The notes beneath the pieces were generated by a model. It saw nothing but the letters and a program-made list of their open reading frames with translations. It ran no database searches and was not told where the DNA came from. The position numbers and the translations under genes are program-made. A DNA stretch of 64,000 nt from SMBSF63 sp034003545 (GTDB taxonomy: Bacteria; Chloroflexota; Anaerolineae; Anaerolineales; Anaerolineaceae). Shown one piece after another: positions 1 to 8,526 of the stretch (position 1 is its first letter; each line of letters begins with the position of its first letter). The stretch lies in contig CAYURM010000005.1 of the NCBI GenBank assembly GCA_964447155.1, positions 1 through 64,000 of the forward strand, written 5' to 3'.

Positions 1-1
1 C

Positions 2-40
2 TCCGCCTTTGATGAGCTTCAAGCTCTCAAGGCTGCGTAA
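2..40 (+). CDS. Possible 3' end of an upstream gene
   Basis: Frame 2 is open from the window edge to a TAA at 38-40 and would encode the C-terminal tail SAFDELQALKAA, which could form an amphipathic helix. Nothing more can be said about the product. The other forward frames also stop within 50 bases, so the frame choice rests only on the helix-like composition. Confidence 0.22.
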   Translation, partial: SAFDELQALKAA

Positions 41-147
41 CATCAGTTAATAAAATTGGTCAGACAGTGGAGTATTCTTACGAGAACTTTCAATCCAGCC
101 TCTATACTGCAATAACAGGGAAAACGAAACCCACGTGATTACCGTAG

Positions 148-169
148 GGACAGGCCTCCTGGCCTGTCC
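148..169. repeat. Small perfect hairpin (REP-like)
   Basis: GGACAGGCC is followed by a 4-nt TCCT loop and GGCCTGTCC, a 9-bp perfect stem just after a GTAGG motif. Related GTAGGGG-plus-hairpin units occur at 54218 and, more degenerately, near 23574 and 63851. There is no T-tract, so a dispersed palindrome is more likely than a terminator. Confidence 0.6.
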
Positions 170-276
170 GCAACTCGCGTTAAGATATCCACCAGTCCAC
201 AAAAACGCACCCCCAAAAACCGGGAGCGCGTTTTTGATTTTTGTGTCATAATGGCGGTATCAGGAGGAATTCCACA

Positions 277-921
277 ATGCGAAAAACGTTCTCGCTTTCC
301 ATCTTGCTCTGCTGCATACTTCTGTCGGCGTGCACTGCTACCCCACCCCATCCGACGGCAACGGCAATACCAACTAATACGCAGCCGCCAACATCAATGC
401 CTACCCAAACGGCTCTGCCCACCTCCACAGAAACAAGGAAACCAACCAGCACGCTGACGCCACCGTCCACCAGCATAAATCGCACCCCCTCCTACCCTTC
501 TGAAACAAGTAATGATGGTCGATTTGATGACGTAAAATGTCCAGGAATGACTACTCTGGATATGTCCGTTTGCGCTGCACGCCGTGCTTACCAATCAGCC
601 AGAGATCTGGACACCCTCCTTCTGGAACTCGACCAACATTTCCCCAACGGTTCCTGGGAAGAAGCTCTCAGCCATATTATCCTTCCGCAGGAAGAATGGG
701 AAAGTTACAAAATTCCCTATTGCAAGATTGTTAACCAAGGCTCCATTGGGGGAAGTGTGCATGGCATTTGGTTTTCAGAATGTATATTGGAACAAAACCT
801 GGAACGAATAGAAACGCTTGGGTATTGGATATGCTCCTCTTACATAAAAGGCTTTTCCAGATGTACACCGCGCAAACCAGGGGGTGAAAAACCAGTCCTC
901 ACAGCAATACCATATCCATAA
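277..921 (+). CDS. Lipoprotein with LprI/DUF1311-like C-terminal domain
   Basis: This 214-residue protein starts at the ATG placed 9-10 nt after an AGGAGG box; an upstream in-frame start is weaker. Residues 1-19 form a lipoprotein signal peptide ending in LSAC, so Cys19 is the likely lipid anchor. A Thr/Pro-rich linker runs to about residue 85. The rest has spaced cysteines in CPGMTTLDMSVCAARRAY and, further on, YCKI, GGS and ECILEQ, the layout of the LprI/DUF1311 family. Members of that family in proteobacteria and mycobacteria include lysozyme inhibitors. Surface exposure is a solid inference; lysozyme inhibition is only a possibility. The gene converges on hutI with about 20 bp between them. 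Confidence 0.7.
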   Translation: MRKTFSLSILLCCILLSACTATPPHPTATAIPTNTQPPTSMPTQTALPTSTETRKPTSTLTPPSTSINRTPSYPSETSNDGRFDDVKCPGMTTLDMSVCAARRAYQSARDLDTLLLELDQHFPNGSWEEALSHIILPQEEWESYKIPYCKIVNQGSIGGSVHGIWFSECILEQNLERIETLGYWICSSYIKGFSRCTPRKPGGEKPVLTAIPYP

Positions 922-940
922 CCCCCTCCGGCACAGAACC

Positions 941-2218
941 TCACACCACTTTTCCACCCTTGACCACCCGCTCCACCAGGTTCTCCCCAAACTGGTAGGC
1001 CAACTGGCGGTAGTCCTGCGCATTCACCAGCAGCAGATCTGCCCGCTTGCCGACCTCAATCGACCCCACCTGCGCGCCCATGCCGATGGCGTGGGCGGCG
1101 TTGATCGTGCTGGCGTTCAGTGTCTCGGCCGGCAGCAGCTTCTGATAGCGGCAGGCGATCGCCATCACCAGGGGCATCGACGGACACGGAGCGGACCCGG
1201 GGTTGATGTCGGTGGAAAGGGCGATGGCCGCCCCGGCATCGATCAAGCCACGGGCATCGGCGAAGTGGCTGCTGCCCAGGTTGAAATTGACCGCCGGGAG
1301 GACGACCCCCACGGTCTTCGATTGGGCCAGGCGGGCGTATTCAGTCGGGGAGGTAACGTCCAGATGGTCTGCCGAGACGGCACTCAGCTCCACCGCTAGC
1401 GGCACCCCGCCCAGGTTGGTGAATTCATCAGCATGGATCTTGGGGCGCATACCCCGCGCCAGTCCGGCGCTCAAAACCTGCCTGGATTGTTGCAGATCAA
1501 AGGCGTTTTCCTCACAAAACACATCACAAAACAGCGGCAACCCGGACGCACTGAAATGCGATCCCTCGTACCAGACCTGCACAGCGGGCAGCATCTCATC
1601 GATCACCAGCTGCACATACGCGTTGGTGCGGCCTTTATATTCCGCAGGCACGGCGTGCGCGCCCAGGAAGGTGGGCACCAGGGTGATGGGATGTTCGCGA
1701 TCGAGAATTTCGATCGCTTGCAGCATTTTTAACTCGGCGGCGGTATCCAGCCCGTAACCACTTTTCACTTCAGCAGTGGTTGTCCCCAGGCGCAGCATGG
1801 CATCCAGGCGGGAGAGGGATTCGGCTGCCAACTGCTCAACCGTTGCCGCGCGCACAGCGTTGGTGGTACTCATAATGCCGCCCCCTGCGGCCATGATCTC
1901 CATATAGCTTGCCCCACGGATGCGCTGCTCAAATTCATCAATGCGCTCCCCGGCATAGACGACATGCGTATGCGGGTCCACAAAGCCAGGGCAAACCACC
2001 TTGCCGCTTGCGTCGATGGTCTCCCGGCCTGTGTACTGGCATTGCAGTTCCGATGAAGAACCAACCGCAATGATCTTGCCCCCATCCACGGCGACTGCAC
2101 CATCCGCGATAAGGCCCACATCCAGCATCTCCGCGCCGCGTTTGGGGCCATTTGGGCTGGCACAGGTGACCACCTGACTGGCGCTGTGAATGAGAAGGTC
2201 GATTGTTTTACGTTGCAT
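941..2218 (-). CDS. hutI: Imidazolonepropionase
   Basis: This 425-residue cytoplasmic amidohydrolase converts 4-imidazolone-5-propanoate to N-formimino-L-glutamate, step 3 of histidine degradation (EC 3.5.2.7). Metal-binding and catalytic signatures are in order: PHTH (His83, His85), KSGYGLD near 152-158, FLGAHAVP (His188), HADEF (His262, Glu265), SADHLD (His285) and STDINPGS (Asp337). The length is normal. It lies downstream of ftcD on the same strand but is separated by 382 bp containing REP-like repeats, so it may have its own promoter. Only imidazolonepropionase carries this combination of motifs within a hut locus. Confidence 0.97.
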   Translation of the reverse strand: MQRKTIDLLIHSASQVVTCASPNGPKRGAEMLDVGLIADGAVAVDGGKIIAVGSSSELQCQYTGRETIDASGKVVCPGFVDPHTHVVYAGERIDEFEQRIRGASYMEIMAAGGGIMSTTNAVRAATVEQLAAESLSRLDAMLRLGTTTAEVKSGYGLDTAAELKMLQAIEILDREHPITLVPTFLGAHAVPAEYKGRTNAYVQLVIDEMLPAVQVWYEGSHFSASGLPLFCDVFCEENAFDLQQSRQVLSAGLARGMRPKIHADEFTNLGGVPLAVELSAVSADHLDVTSPTEYARLAQSKTVGVVLPAVNFNLGSSHFADARGLIDAGAAIALSTDINPGSAPCPSMPLVMAIACRYQKLLPAETLNASTINAAHAIGMGAQVGSIEVGKRADLLLVNAQDYRQLAYQFGENLVERVVKGGKVV

Positions 2219-2600
2219 GGGGAATTCCTATGGCCTTCATATATTAAACATTGAGGCTTAAAAACTTAATCAATATACGGGAAACCTTTCAATAAATAAA
2301 GGTAACACTCGTAGGGGCGGCATGCAAACTATTTCCCGTGCAAATTTATAATTTTTCCGATTTAGACAGCAGTTATCCCATTATCAATTCAAAATCACCG
2401 CATCTTATGGTTTATCTCTACCCGCTTCGCAGACACTTCGTCTGTCGCTTCGCCACATCTCCCTTTAACAAGGGCGACAAAAACTTTCCAGCCGCGGCAA
2501 TCTCGTCACCTGCCGGGTTACGAGCCCTGAGCCTGCCGAAGGGCGGACTAATTCGCGTTCACCGCTCCGGCTTCGACAAGCTCAGCCTGCGCTAATGACC
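2219..2600. other. hutI-ftcD intergenic region with REP-like repeats
   Basis: These 382 bp hold no convincing gene. The ftcD-proximal half carries repetitive matter: GCCCTGAGC...GAAGGGC near 2524-2544 can fold, and a 26-bp unit at 2568-2593 recurs exactly at 63044-63069. The left part is AT-rich and could hold a hutI promoter, although no -35/-10 pair with good spacing was found. Confidence 0.6.
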
Positions 2601-4115
2601 TCACAACGCCAATCCGCCACGCTCCACCAGAACCTGTCTCAGCGCCGCATCCATCTCCACAGCTTTGGCTTCCACATGTTTCAATTCCACCAGGAGGGCA
2701 TCAGCCTGGGCCGCATCCTTCAGGGAAGCCCTGTTGATGCGCACGTTATAGCCCGCGGAGGTCAGGGCTGCCCGTGCCAGCGCTGCGCCGGACGCGCCAT
2801 CGGTGATGGCATTGGTGTTGCCCAGCCGCGCCGCTTGCAGAGCCAGTTCCATGACCCGGAGCGCATCCTTCGCTGTCTGCAATGGAATTTGCGTTGCGAC
2901 AAGGGTTGCTTCCTGGATTTTCTGGGAACGGGCTGCTTTTTGTGTGTCAGTTTCTTTGGGTAGCTTAAACGCCTGCATGATCGCCGCAAAAGAAGCGGCG
3001 TCTTCGTCTACGGCCTGGGTCAGTCTGGCGCGCAGTGATTCGGCTTCAGTAAGGATACCTTGCATCACTTCTTCGACTTCGGCGTATTTTTTCTTTCCCA
3101 TGCTGAGCCGTGCGACCATCGCCACCAGGCCGGCGCCCATCGCTGCGGCATACGCCGCGGCGGAGCCGCCCCCCGGGGTTGGCGTTCCCGATGCCAGTGC
3201 ATCCAGAAAATCCGCTTTTCCCTGGGCAGCATACAGGCGCGTTTCCAGGATCTGGTCTTTCTCGAATTGGTCGAGCTGGGTATACCACACTGCCGCATCG
3301 ACCACAGCTTCCTGCGGGATCAATCCAACCAGCTCGCTGTGGTGAACGGCCACCCCGTAACGTTGGGCCTCACGGCGGATCGTTTCTACCACCCGGGCGA
3401 GGGGCGTCTTGCGGAAATTCGTCAAATTCATCGAGACTTGCGCCCGTCCATCGACGAGGATACCCATCGCCTTGACGTAGCGCAGCCCGCCCGATGAATG
3501 GCGGACGGCTTTGCTGATCTGCTGGGCAATGGACACATCGTTCGTGGTCAGATACACATTAAACGCCACCAGCGGGTCACGCGCGCCGATCACGGTGGCC
3601 CCCGCAGTGGGGATGCGGTTTGGCCCCTCATCCGGTTTGCGGTCGGGGTCCGTGCCCACCTCACGCTTCAGCCCTTCGTATTGCCCTTTACGAATATTCT
3701 CCAGATTGGTGCGCTCCGGCCGCGTGGCGGCGTATTCGTAGAAATAGACCGGGATGTGCAGCTCATTCCCCACTCGCCGTCCAAGTTCCCGCGCCAGGGC
3801 AACGCACTCGTCCATCGTCACGTCCGAAATGGGGACGAACGGCACCACATCTGTTGCGCCGATGCGAGGGTGCTCGCCGCGGTGTTCGTCCAGGTTGATC
3901 AGCTCACCGGCGGTTTGGATGGCGCGGAAGGCAGCCTCGGCCACCGCTTGCGGCGGCCCGGCAAAGGTAAGCACCGTGCGGTTGTGGTCATTATCGGAGG
4001 AACGGTCGAGCAGGCTCACCTCTGCCACCGATTCGACGGCAGCCACAATCTGGTCAACCACTTCGGGTCGGCGTGCCTCAGAAAAATTGGGAATACATTC
4101 AATGATCTTGGTCAT
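2601..4115 (-). CDS. ftcD: Bifunctional glutamate formimidoyltransferase / formimidoyl-THF cyclodeaminase
   Basis: The 504-residue protein fuses two enzymes. Residues 1 to about 290 are the formiminotransferase (N-terminal IIECIPNFSEARRPEVV, SLLDRSSDNDHNRTVLT, HPRIGATDVVPF), which moves the formimino group from formiminoglutamate to tetrahydrofolate (EC 2.1.2.5). From about 300 to the end is the cyclodeaminase (SGTPTPGGGSAAAYAAAMGA), which gives 5,10-methenyl-THF and ammonia (EC 4.3.1.4). The fusion is also the vertebrate arrangement; many bacteria encode separate proteins or hydrolyse formiminoglutamate with HutG or HutF/HutG. It lies 18 bp downstream of hutH and explains how the hut pathway ends here, since no hutG is present. 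Confidence 0.95.
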   Translation of the reverse strand: MTKIIECIPNFSEARRPEVVDQIVAAVESVAEVSLLDRSSDNDHNRTVLTFAGPPQAVAEAAFRAIQTAGELINLDEHRGEHPRIGATDVVPFVPISDVTMDECVALARELGRRVGNELHIPVYFYEYAATRPERTNLENIRKGQYEGLKREVGTDPDRKPDEGPNRIPTAGATVIGARDPLVAFNVYLTTNDVSIAQQISKAVRHSSGGLRYVKAMGILVDGRAQVSMNLTNFRKTPLARVVETIRREAQRYGVAVHHSELVGLIPQEAVVDAAVWYTQLDQFEKDQILETRLYAAQGKADFLDALASGTPTPGGGSAAAYAAAMGAGLVAMVARLSMGKKKYAEVEEVMQGILTEAESLRARLTQAVDEDAASFAAIMQAFKLPKETDTQKAARSQKIQEATLVATQIPLQTAKDALRVMELALQAARLGNTNAITDGASGAALARAALTSAGYNVRINRASLKDAAQADALLVELKHVEAKAVEMDAALRQVLVERGGLAL

Positions 4116-4133
4116 AATTTGTCCTTGTAAGGG

Positions 4134-5687
4134 TTAACGCAGCAGCTTGTCCATCTCACCGGTAACGATCATCGCTTTGACCGCGGCAAGGTATTCATAT
4201 AACACCGTATCCTGTTCAATAAAAGGAACCTGCTCGCGGATCAAGCGATACACGGGGGCAGTTCCCTGGCCGAGTTGGGCATCGGCACCGATTGCCGCAC
4301 GGCGAAAATCAATGCCCTGGGCGGCAGCCATCAGCTCCGTCCCCAGGATATAGGCGACGTTATCGACCACCTGGCGCAGTTTGAGCGCCGCGGTCAGCCC
4401 CATGCTGACGTGGTCTTCAATATTGGCAGAAGTCGGGATGCAGTCCACGCTGGCCGGGTGGGATAGCACCTTGTTTTCGGCGGCCAGGGCAGCCGCTGTA
4501 TACTGGGTAATCATAAACCCTGAGTTCAGGCCGCCGTTTTTGGTCAGAAAGGCGGGCAGGGTCTGGGCATTGCTGCACTCGTCGGTCAGACGCATGATGC
4601 GCCGCTCGGCGATGTTGCCCAATTCGGTGATCCCGACAGCCAGGTAATCCATGGCAATCGCCAGGGGTTCCCCATGGAAATTGCCACCCGAGAGTACAGT
4701 ACTGCCCTCATCATCCTCATTGCAAAAGATGAGCGGGTTATCGGTGACAGAATTGAGTTCAATCTCCATCACCCAGCGGGTGTAGGCCACCGAATCACGG
4801 ATCGCGCCGTGCACCTGCGGGATGCAGCGCAGGGTGTAGGCATCCTGAATATTGGTGGGATCATTTTCGCGGGTGAACTGGCTGCCTGCCAGTAATCTGC
4901 GCATATTGGCAGCGCAGTCCACCTGCCGCGGGAAGGGGCGCAAATTATGGATGCGCTCATCAAACGCCAGGGTTGTCCCGTGCAGGGCTTCCAGGCTCAA
5001 CGCGCCGGCCGCGTCAGCAGCCCGGCACAGTATCTCGGCCTGATGTACGATCAACGTACCCAGCGCGCACATCACCGACGTGCCGTTGGTCAGCGCCAGA
5101 CCTTCTTTAGCGGTCAGCTCCACCGGTTCCAGTCCGGCGCGCTGCAGGGCTTCGGCCCCCGGCAGCATTTCACCCTGGTATTCAGCCTCCCCCATGCCAA
5201 TCATCGCCAGGGCCATGTGCGCCAGGGGAGCAAGATCACCGCTGGCGCCGAGAGAACCTTTTTCGGGGATGGCCGGATGAACACCCAAATTAAGCATATC
5301 CAGCAGCAGTTGCAGGGTGGACATGCGGATACCGGAATATCCTCTCGCCAGGGTGTTGGCGCGGATCAGCATAATAGAGCGCGTGGTGGGCTGGTCATAC
5401 AAATTGCCTGTGCCCACTGCGTGGCTCATGACGATATTACGCTGCAGGGCTTCCACCTGATCCGGCGAAATGATCCTGTCCTTGAAGGCCCCAAATCCGG
5501 TGGTGATGCCGTAGGCAATCTCACCGCGCTTCAACAGTTCCTGAACGGCTGCGGCAGCGCGATTCACCTTCCGCGCGCCCTCAGCACTGATCGTAACCGC
5601 AGGCTGCCCTGGTTCGCCATAGGCCAGGCGGACCACTTCTTCAATGGTCAGAGATTTCCCATCCAGAGTGATTGAGTTTTTTGGCAT
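4134..5687 (-). CDS. hutH: Histidine ammonia-lyase
   Basis: The 517-residue enzyme deaminates L-histidine to trans-urocanate (EC 4.3.1.3), the first step of the pathway. The cofactor MIO forms autocatalytically from Ala148-Ser149-Gly150 within GSLGASGDLAPLAHMAL. Other family blocks are YGITTGFGAF, ALTNGTSVM, the NSVTDNPL region and the downstream Q-rich and SANIEDHVSMG blocks. Phenylalanine or tyrosine lyases share the fold, but the hut context settles the substrate. A GAGGAC box precedes the start. The gene follows hutU after 190 bp filled by two palindromes. Confidence 0.97.
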   Translation of the reverse strand: MPKNSITLDGKSLTIEEVVRLAYGEPGQPAVTISAEGARKVNRAAAAVQELLKRGEIAYGITTGFGAFKDRIISPDQVEALQRNIVMSHAVGTGNLYDQPTTRSIMLIRANTLARGYSGIRMSTLQLLLDMLNLGVHPAIPEKGSLGASGDLAPLAHMALAMIGMGEAEYQGEMLPGAEALQRAGLEPVELTAKEGLALTNGTSVMCALGTLIVHQAEILCRAADAAGALSLEALHGTTLAFDERIHNLRPFPRQVDCAANMRRLLAGSQFTRENDPTNIQDAYTLRCIPQVHGAIRDSVAYTRWVMEIELNSVTDNPLIFCNEDDEGSTVLSGGNFHGEPLAIAMDYLAVGITELGNIAERRIMRLTDECSNAQTLPAFLTKNGGLNSGFMITQYTAAALAAENKVLSHPASVDCIPTSANIEDHVSMGLTAALKLRQVVDNVAYILGTELMAAAQGIDFRRAAIGADAQLGQGTAPVYRLIREQVPFIEQDTVLYEYLAAVKAMIVTGEMDKLLR

Positions 5688-5771
5688 ACGTATGGTTTGT
5701 CCTCATGTCACAAAACGATTAAGCATGATTTTGGGGTCTTTGAAAAAACCTGAGTCGCGCTTTCATTGTAG

Positions 5772-5831
5772 TAACGACTGAAGTCGTTATTTCCGGTGCG
5801 TAAATTCAAGCTTTGACGAATAAATTCGTCA
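5772..5831. repeat. Paired palindromes inside the hut operon
   Basis: Two small perfect palindromes lie between hutU and hutH: TAACGACT-GA-AGTCGTTA at 5772-5789 and TGACGAAT-AA-ATTCGTCA at 5814-5831. The same two motifs occur in opposite order at 23670-23730, which marks a dispersed composite repeat. Within the operon transcript they would form two hairpins that could slow RNA decay or lower downstream expression; that role is inferred. Confidence 0.75.
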
Positions 5832-5877
5832 CTACAATAAAGGATGTTTTTTCTCAGTCCAGATCATTTTCCGCGGA

Positions 5878-7527
5878 CTACTTCCTTATCGGGATGTTAA
5901 TCCCGTGCTTCTTGGCAAAGGTGACCGCTTCAGGGTACCCGGCATCCACATGCCGCACCACACCCATGCCGGGGTCAGCAGTCAGCACCCGTTCCAGGCG
6001 GGCAGCGGCTTCCGGCGTGCCGTCCGCCACGATCACCTGCCCGGCATGCAGACTGTAACCGATGCCGACCCCGCCGCCGTGATGGTAACTGACCCAGGTG
6101 GCGCCATTGACGGCATTGATCAGCGCATTCAGCACAGGCCAATCGGCGATGGCATCCGACCCATCCAGCATGCCTTCGGTTTCGCGGTTCGGGCTGGCCA
6201 CCGAGCCGCCGTCCAGATGATCGCGCCCAATCACGATCGGGGCCTTGATGGCGCCCGAAGCGACCAGTTCATTGAACTTGAGTCCTGCCCTGGCGCGCTC
6301 GCCGTATCCCAGCCAGCAAATCCGGGCGGGCAAGCCCTGGAATGCCACCTGTTTCTGCGCCATGTTGATCCAGCGCGCCAGATGTTCGTCTTCCGGGAAG
6401 AGTTCCAGGATGGCTTTATCAGTAGTATAGATGTCTTCGGGGTCACCCGACAGGGCCACCCAACGGAAAGGCCCCTTGCCTTCGCAGAACAAAGGGCGGA
6501 TATAGGCAGGCACAAAACCGGGGTAATTGAAGGCTTCTTTCAAACCGTTGTCATAAGCACGCTGGCGCAGGTTGTTGCCATAATCAAACACCACCGCGCC
6601 TTTCGCCTGCCAGTCGAGCAGGGCCTGGACGTGCTTCGTCATTGAATCCGTCGAGCGGCGCACATATTCATCCGGGTCGCTGTGGCGCAGTGCATCTGCC
6701 TCTTCCAAAGTCATGTGCTCCGGGATGTAGCCATACAACGGATCGTGGGCGGAAGTCTGGTCTGTGACCACGTCCGGTACCACCCCGCGGATGACCAGCT
6801 CTGGCAGGATTTCCGCGGCGTTGCCGATCAAACCGATCGACTTGGCTTCCTCGGCGGCCAGGCTCTCTTCCACCCAGGTCATGGCTTCTTCCAGGTTATC
6901 GGTGACTGTGTCGATCTGGCGCAGTTCCAGCCGGCGCTGCGCCCGCCAGCGGTCAATCTCCACGATCAGCCCGACGCCGCCATTCATCGTGATCGACAGT
7001 GGCTGCGCTCCGCTCATCTCGCCCAGCCCGGCGGTAACGACCAGTTTCCCTTTCAGGCCGTCCCAGCCCTGCTGGCGAGCCAGTGCGCCAAAGGTCTCAT
7101 AGGTACCCTGCAGGATGCCCTGGGTGCCGATATAGATCCAGCTCCCCGCCGTCATCTGGCCGTACATGATCAGGCCTTCCTGCTCCCATTTTTCGAAGTT
7201 CGCCTGCGTGGCCCAGGCCGGGACGATGTTGGAATTGGCGATCAGCACCCGCGGCGCATCGGTATGCGTGCGGAAAACCGCCACCGGTTTGCCGGACTGC
7301 ACCAGCAAGGTTTCGTCAGGCTCCAGGTGGCGCAGGGATTCCAGAATGGCGTCAAAGCATTCCCAGTTGCGGGCCGCCTTGCCCCGCCCGCCATACACGA
7401 TCAAGTTATCGGGGTCAAAGGCCACAACCGGGTCGAGGTTGTTCTGGATCATGCGGTAAGCAGCTTCGATCTGCCAGTTTTTGCAGGTTAGTTCCGTTCC
7501 CGTGGGGGCATGAATGGTGCGCTTCAT
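5878..7527 (-). CDS. hutU: Urocanate hydratase
   Basis: This 549-residue NAD-dependent enzyme hydrates urocanate to 4-imidazolone-5-propanoate (EC 4.2.1.49), step 2 of histidine degradation. The family N-terminal block is present (NWQIEAAYRMIQNNLDP, then VVYGGRGKAARNWECFDAIL-like sequence), as are MTAGSWIYIGTQGILQGTY, the NAD-binding LVVTAGLGEMSGAQP, and the C-terminal WVSYHHGGGVGIGYSLHAG. The length is standard. An AAAAGGAG box sits ahead of the ATG. The gene begins 12 bp after hutC and is probably cotranscribed with it. Confidence 0.97.
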   Translation of the reverse strand: MKRTIHAPTGTELTCKNWQIEAAYRMIQNNLDPVVAFDPDNLIVYGGRGKAARNWECFDAILESLRHLEPDETLLVQSGKPVAVFRTHTDAPRVLIANSNIVPAWATQANFEKWEQEGLIMYGQMTAGSWIYIGTQGILQGTYETFGALARQQGWDGLKGKLVVTAGLGEMSGAQPLSITMNGGVGLIVEIDRWRAQRRLELRQIDTVTDNLEEAMTWVEESLAAEEAKSIGLIGNAAEILPELVIRGVVPDVVTDQTSAHDPLYGYIPEHMTLEEADALRHSDPDEYVRRSTDSMTKHVQALLDWQAKGAVVFDYGNNLRQRAYDNGLKEAFNYPGFVPAYIRPLFCEGKGPFRWVALSGDPEDIYTTDKAILELFPEDEHLARWINMAQKQVAFQGLPARICWLGYGERARAGLKFNELVASGAIKAPIVIGRDHLDGGSVASPNRETEGMLDGSDAIADWPVLNALINAVNGATWVSYHHGGGVGIGYSLHAGQVIVADGTPEAAARLERVLTADPGMGVVRHVDAGYPEAVTFAKKHGINIPIRK

Positions 7528-7539
7528 ACATTACTCCTT

Positions 7540-8277
7540 TTATAGAGAATTTTGGGGCTGAGCACGGAAATGATACATTTCCTGCCGGTAAACAGCCTGA
7601 AACCAGACCGCAGGGGAGGCTTCGCCGTTCAGGTTCGTAAAACTCAGACGATCGACGGCGAAAGCCAGCGCTTCAGGGGCGGCCTGCAATACCCGTGCGT
7701 CGGATGGGGACAGGTTTTGGAATTCAACAATATGCTGGATCTTTACCAGGGGGATATTGAATTTGTGTACCAGCAGCAAGTGGATGGAATTTTCAATCAG
7801 GTCTTCCTCCAGCAGGGTTGGGCACAGGCTGTGCGCCAGGTATCTGGTTTCGCGGGCGACGGGACGGTTATCTGCCAGTTTGAGCTGCACAATATGGATG
7901 ACAGGATCGCCTGCCGGGATGCCCAGCTTTTCGGCTGCCGCTTCTGGTGCGGGGATGACTTCTGCGGTCAGCAGCCGGGTGGACGGCATCCGGTTCAGAC
8001 GCAGCATTTCTTCATCAAAGCTGGTCAAGGTGAACATGCCCGAACGCCGCAGCGGATTGACAAACGTCCCCCGGCCCTGTTCACGGCGCAGCAGGCCTTC
8101 TTCCACCAGCAGGCGGATCGCCTCGCGCACCGTCCCGCGGCTTGCCGTGAACTGATGGCTCAGCTCATCTTCATTGGGTAGTTTATCGTTTGCCTGCAAG
8201 TCACCGGAAGAGATTTGCCCGCGCAGTGCGTCGGCAATCTGGATATATTTGGAAGGACTGCCTTTTTTTGTAATCAT
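7540..8277 (-). CDS. hutC: HutC-like GntR-family transcriptional regulator
   Basis: The 245-residue protein has an N-terminal winged helix-turn-helix (about 9-75: KYIQIADALRGQISSGDL, LPNEDELSHQFTASRGTVR, RREQGRGTFV) and a C-terminal UTRA ligand domain (about 95-235), the HutC subfamily layout. HutC proteins usually bind urocanate and then release hut promoters. It is the first gene of the hut operon, and a 24-bp perfect palindrome lies between its promoter and start codon, consistent with autoregulated repression of the whole operon. The ligand is inferred from the neighbours. No clear Shine-Dalgarno sequence precedes the ATG. Confidence 0.9.
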   Translation of the reverse strand: MITKKGSPSKYIQIADALRGQISSGDLQANDKLPNEDELSHQFTASRGTVREAIRLLVEEGLLRREQGRGTFVNPLRRSGMFTLTSFDEEMLRLNRMPSTRLLTAEVIPAPEAAAEKLGIPAGDPVIHIVQLKLADNRPVARETRYLAHSLCPTLLEEDLIENSIHLLLVHKFNIPLVKIQHIVEFQNLSPSDARVLQAAPEALAFAVDRLSFTNLNGEASPAVWFQAVYRQEMYHFRAQPQNSL

Positions 8278-8291
8278 ATTTTGGATGGGGT

Positions 8292-8315
8292 ATTCATCTA
8301 TACGTATAGATGAAT
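8292..8315. promoter_or_regulatory. Probable HutC operator (24-bp perfect palindrome)
   Basis: The left arm ATTCATCTATAC is followed directly by its exact complement GTATAGATGAAT. The site begins about 10 nt downstream of the predicted transcription start and ends 14 bp before hutC. A repressor bound there would block clearance from the promoter at 8332-8360. GntR/HutC proteins bind such two-fold symmetric sites; assignment to this HutC rests on position. Confidence 0.8.
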
Positions 8316-8331
8316 TTTGATGGTTTTATAT

Positions 8332-8360
8332 AGTATACAGAAAAAGAACTGCCGGGTCAA
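8332..8360 (-). promoter_or_regulatory. Promoter of the hut operon
   Basis: On the minus strand TTGACC (8360-8355) and TATACT (8337-8332) are separated by exactly 17 bp, close to the sigma-70-type consensus. The predicted start is near 8325, just upstream of the palindromic operator, giving a leader of about 48 nt to hutC. Confidence 0.75.
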
Positions 8361-8457
8361 GTTTTGATGCTTCCCTGTTTGTAGGCATGTTTGCAGGCAT
8401 GTAACATTTCTCGGTTCTGGAGTATACTCATTCCCACCAGTTGAAGAGAGGTAGCAA

Positions 8458-8526
8458 ATGAAAAGAGCTGTCAGCATCAGTATTGGATCTTCAAACCGTG
8501 ACAAGACGGTTGAGATCATAATATGA
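8458..8526 (+). pseudogene. N-terminal remnant of an interrupted gene (quinate 5-dehydrogenase-like)
   Basis: A GAGAGG box and ATG open a 22-codon frame (beginning MKRAVSISIGSSNR, ending in TGA at 8524-8526). Its sequence resembles the N-terminus of Chloroflexota proteins annotated as quinate 5-dehydrogenase; this is from memory and not verified. The frame stops where the base composition turns AT-rich, and its TGA overlaps the ATG of the first cassette gene as ATGA. The likely reading is that the native gene was cut by arrival of the AT-rich cassette, and that the surviving initiation region now drives the cassette through translational coupling. Confidence 0.5.

Noticed and set aside
4947..5675. 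A 242-codon frame opposite hutH
   Set aside because: hutH on the other strand has the full MIO motif and family length; the antisense frame has shadow-like composition.
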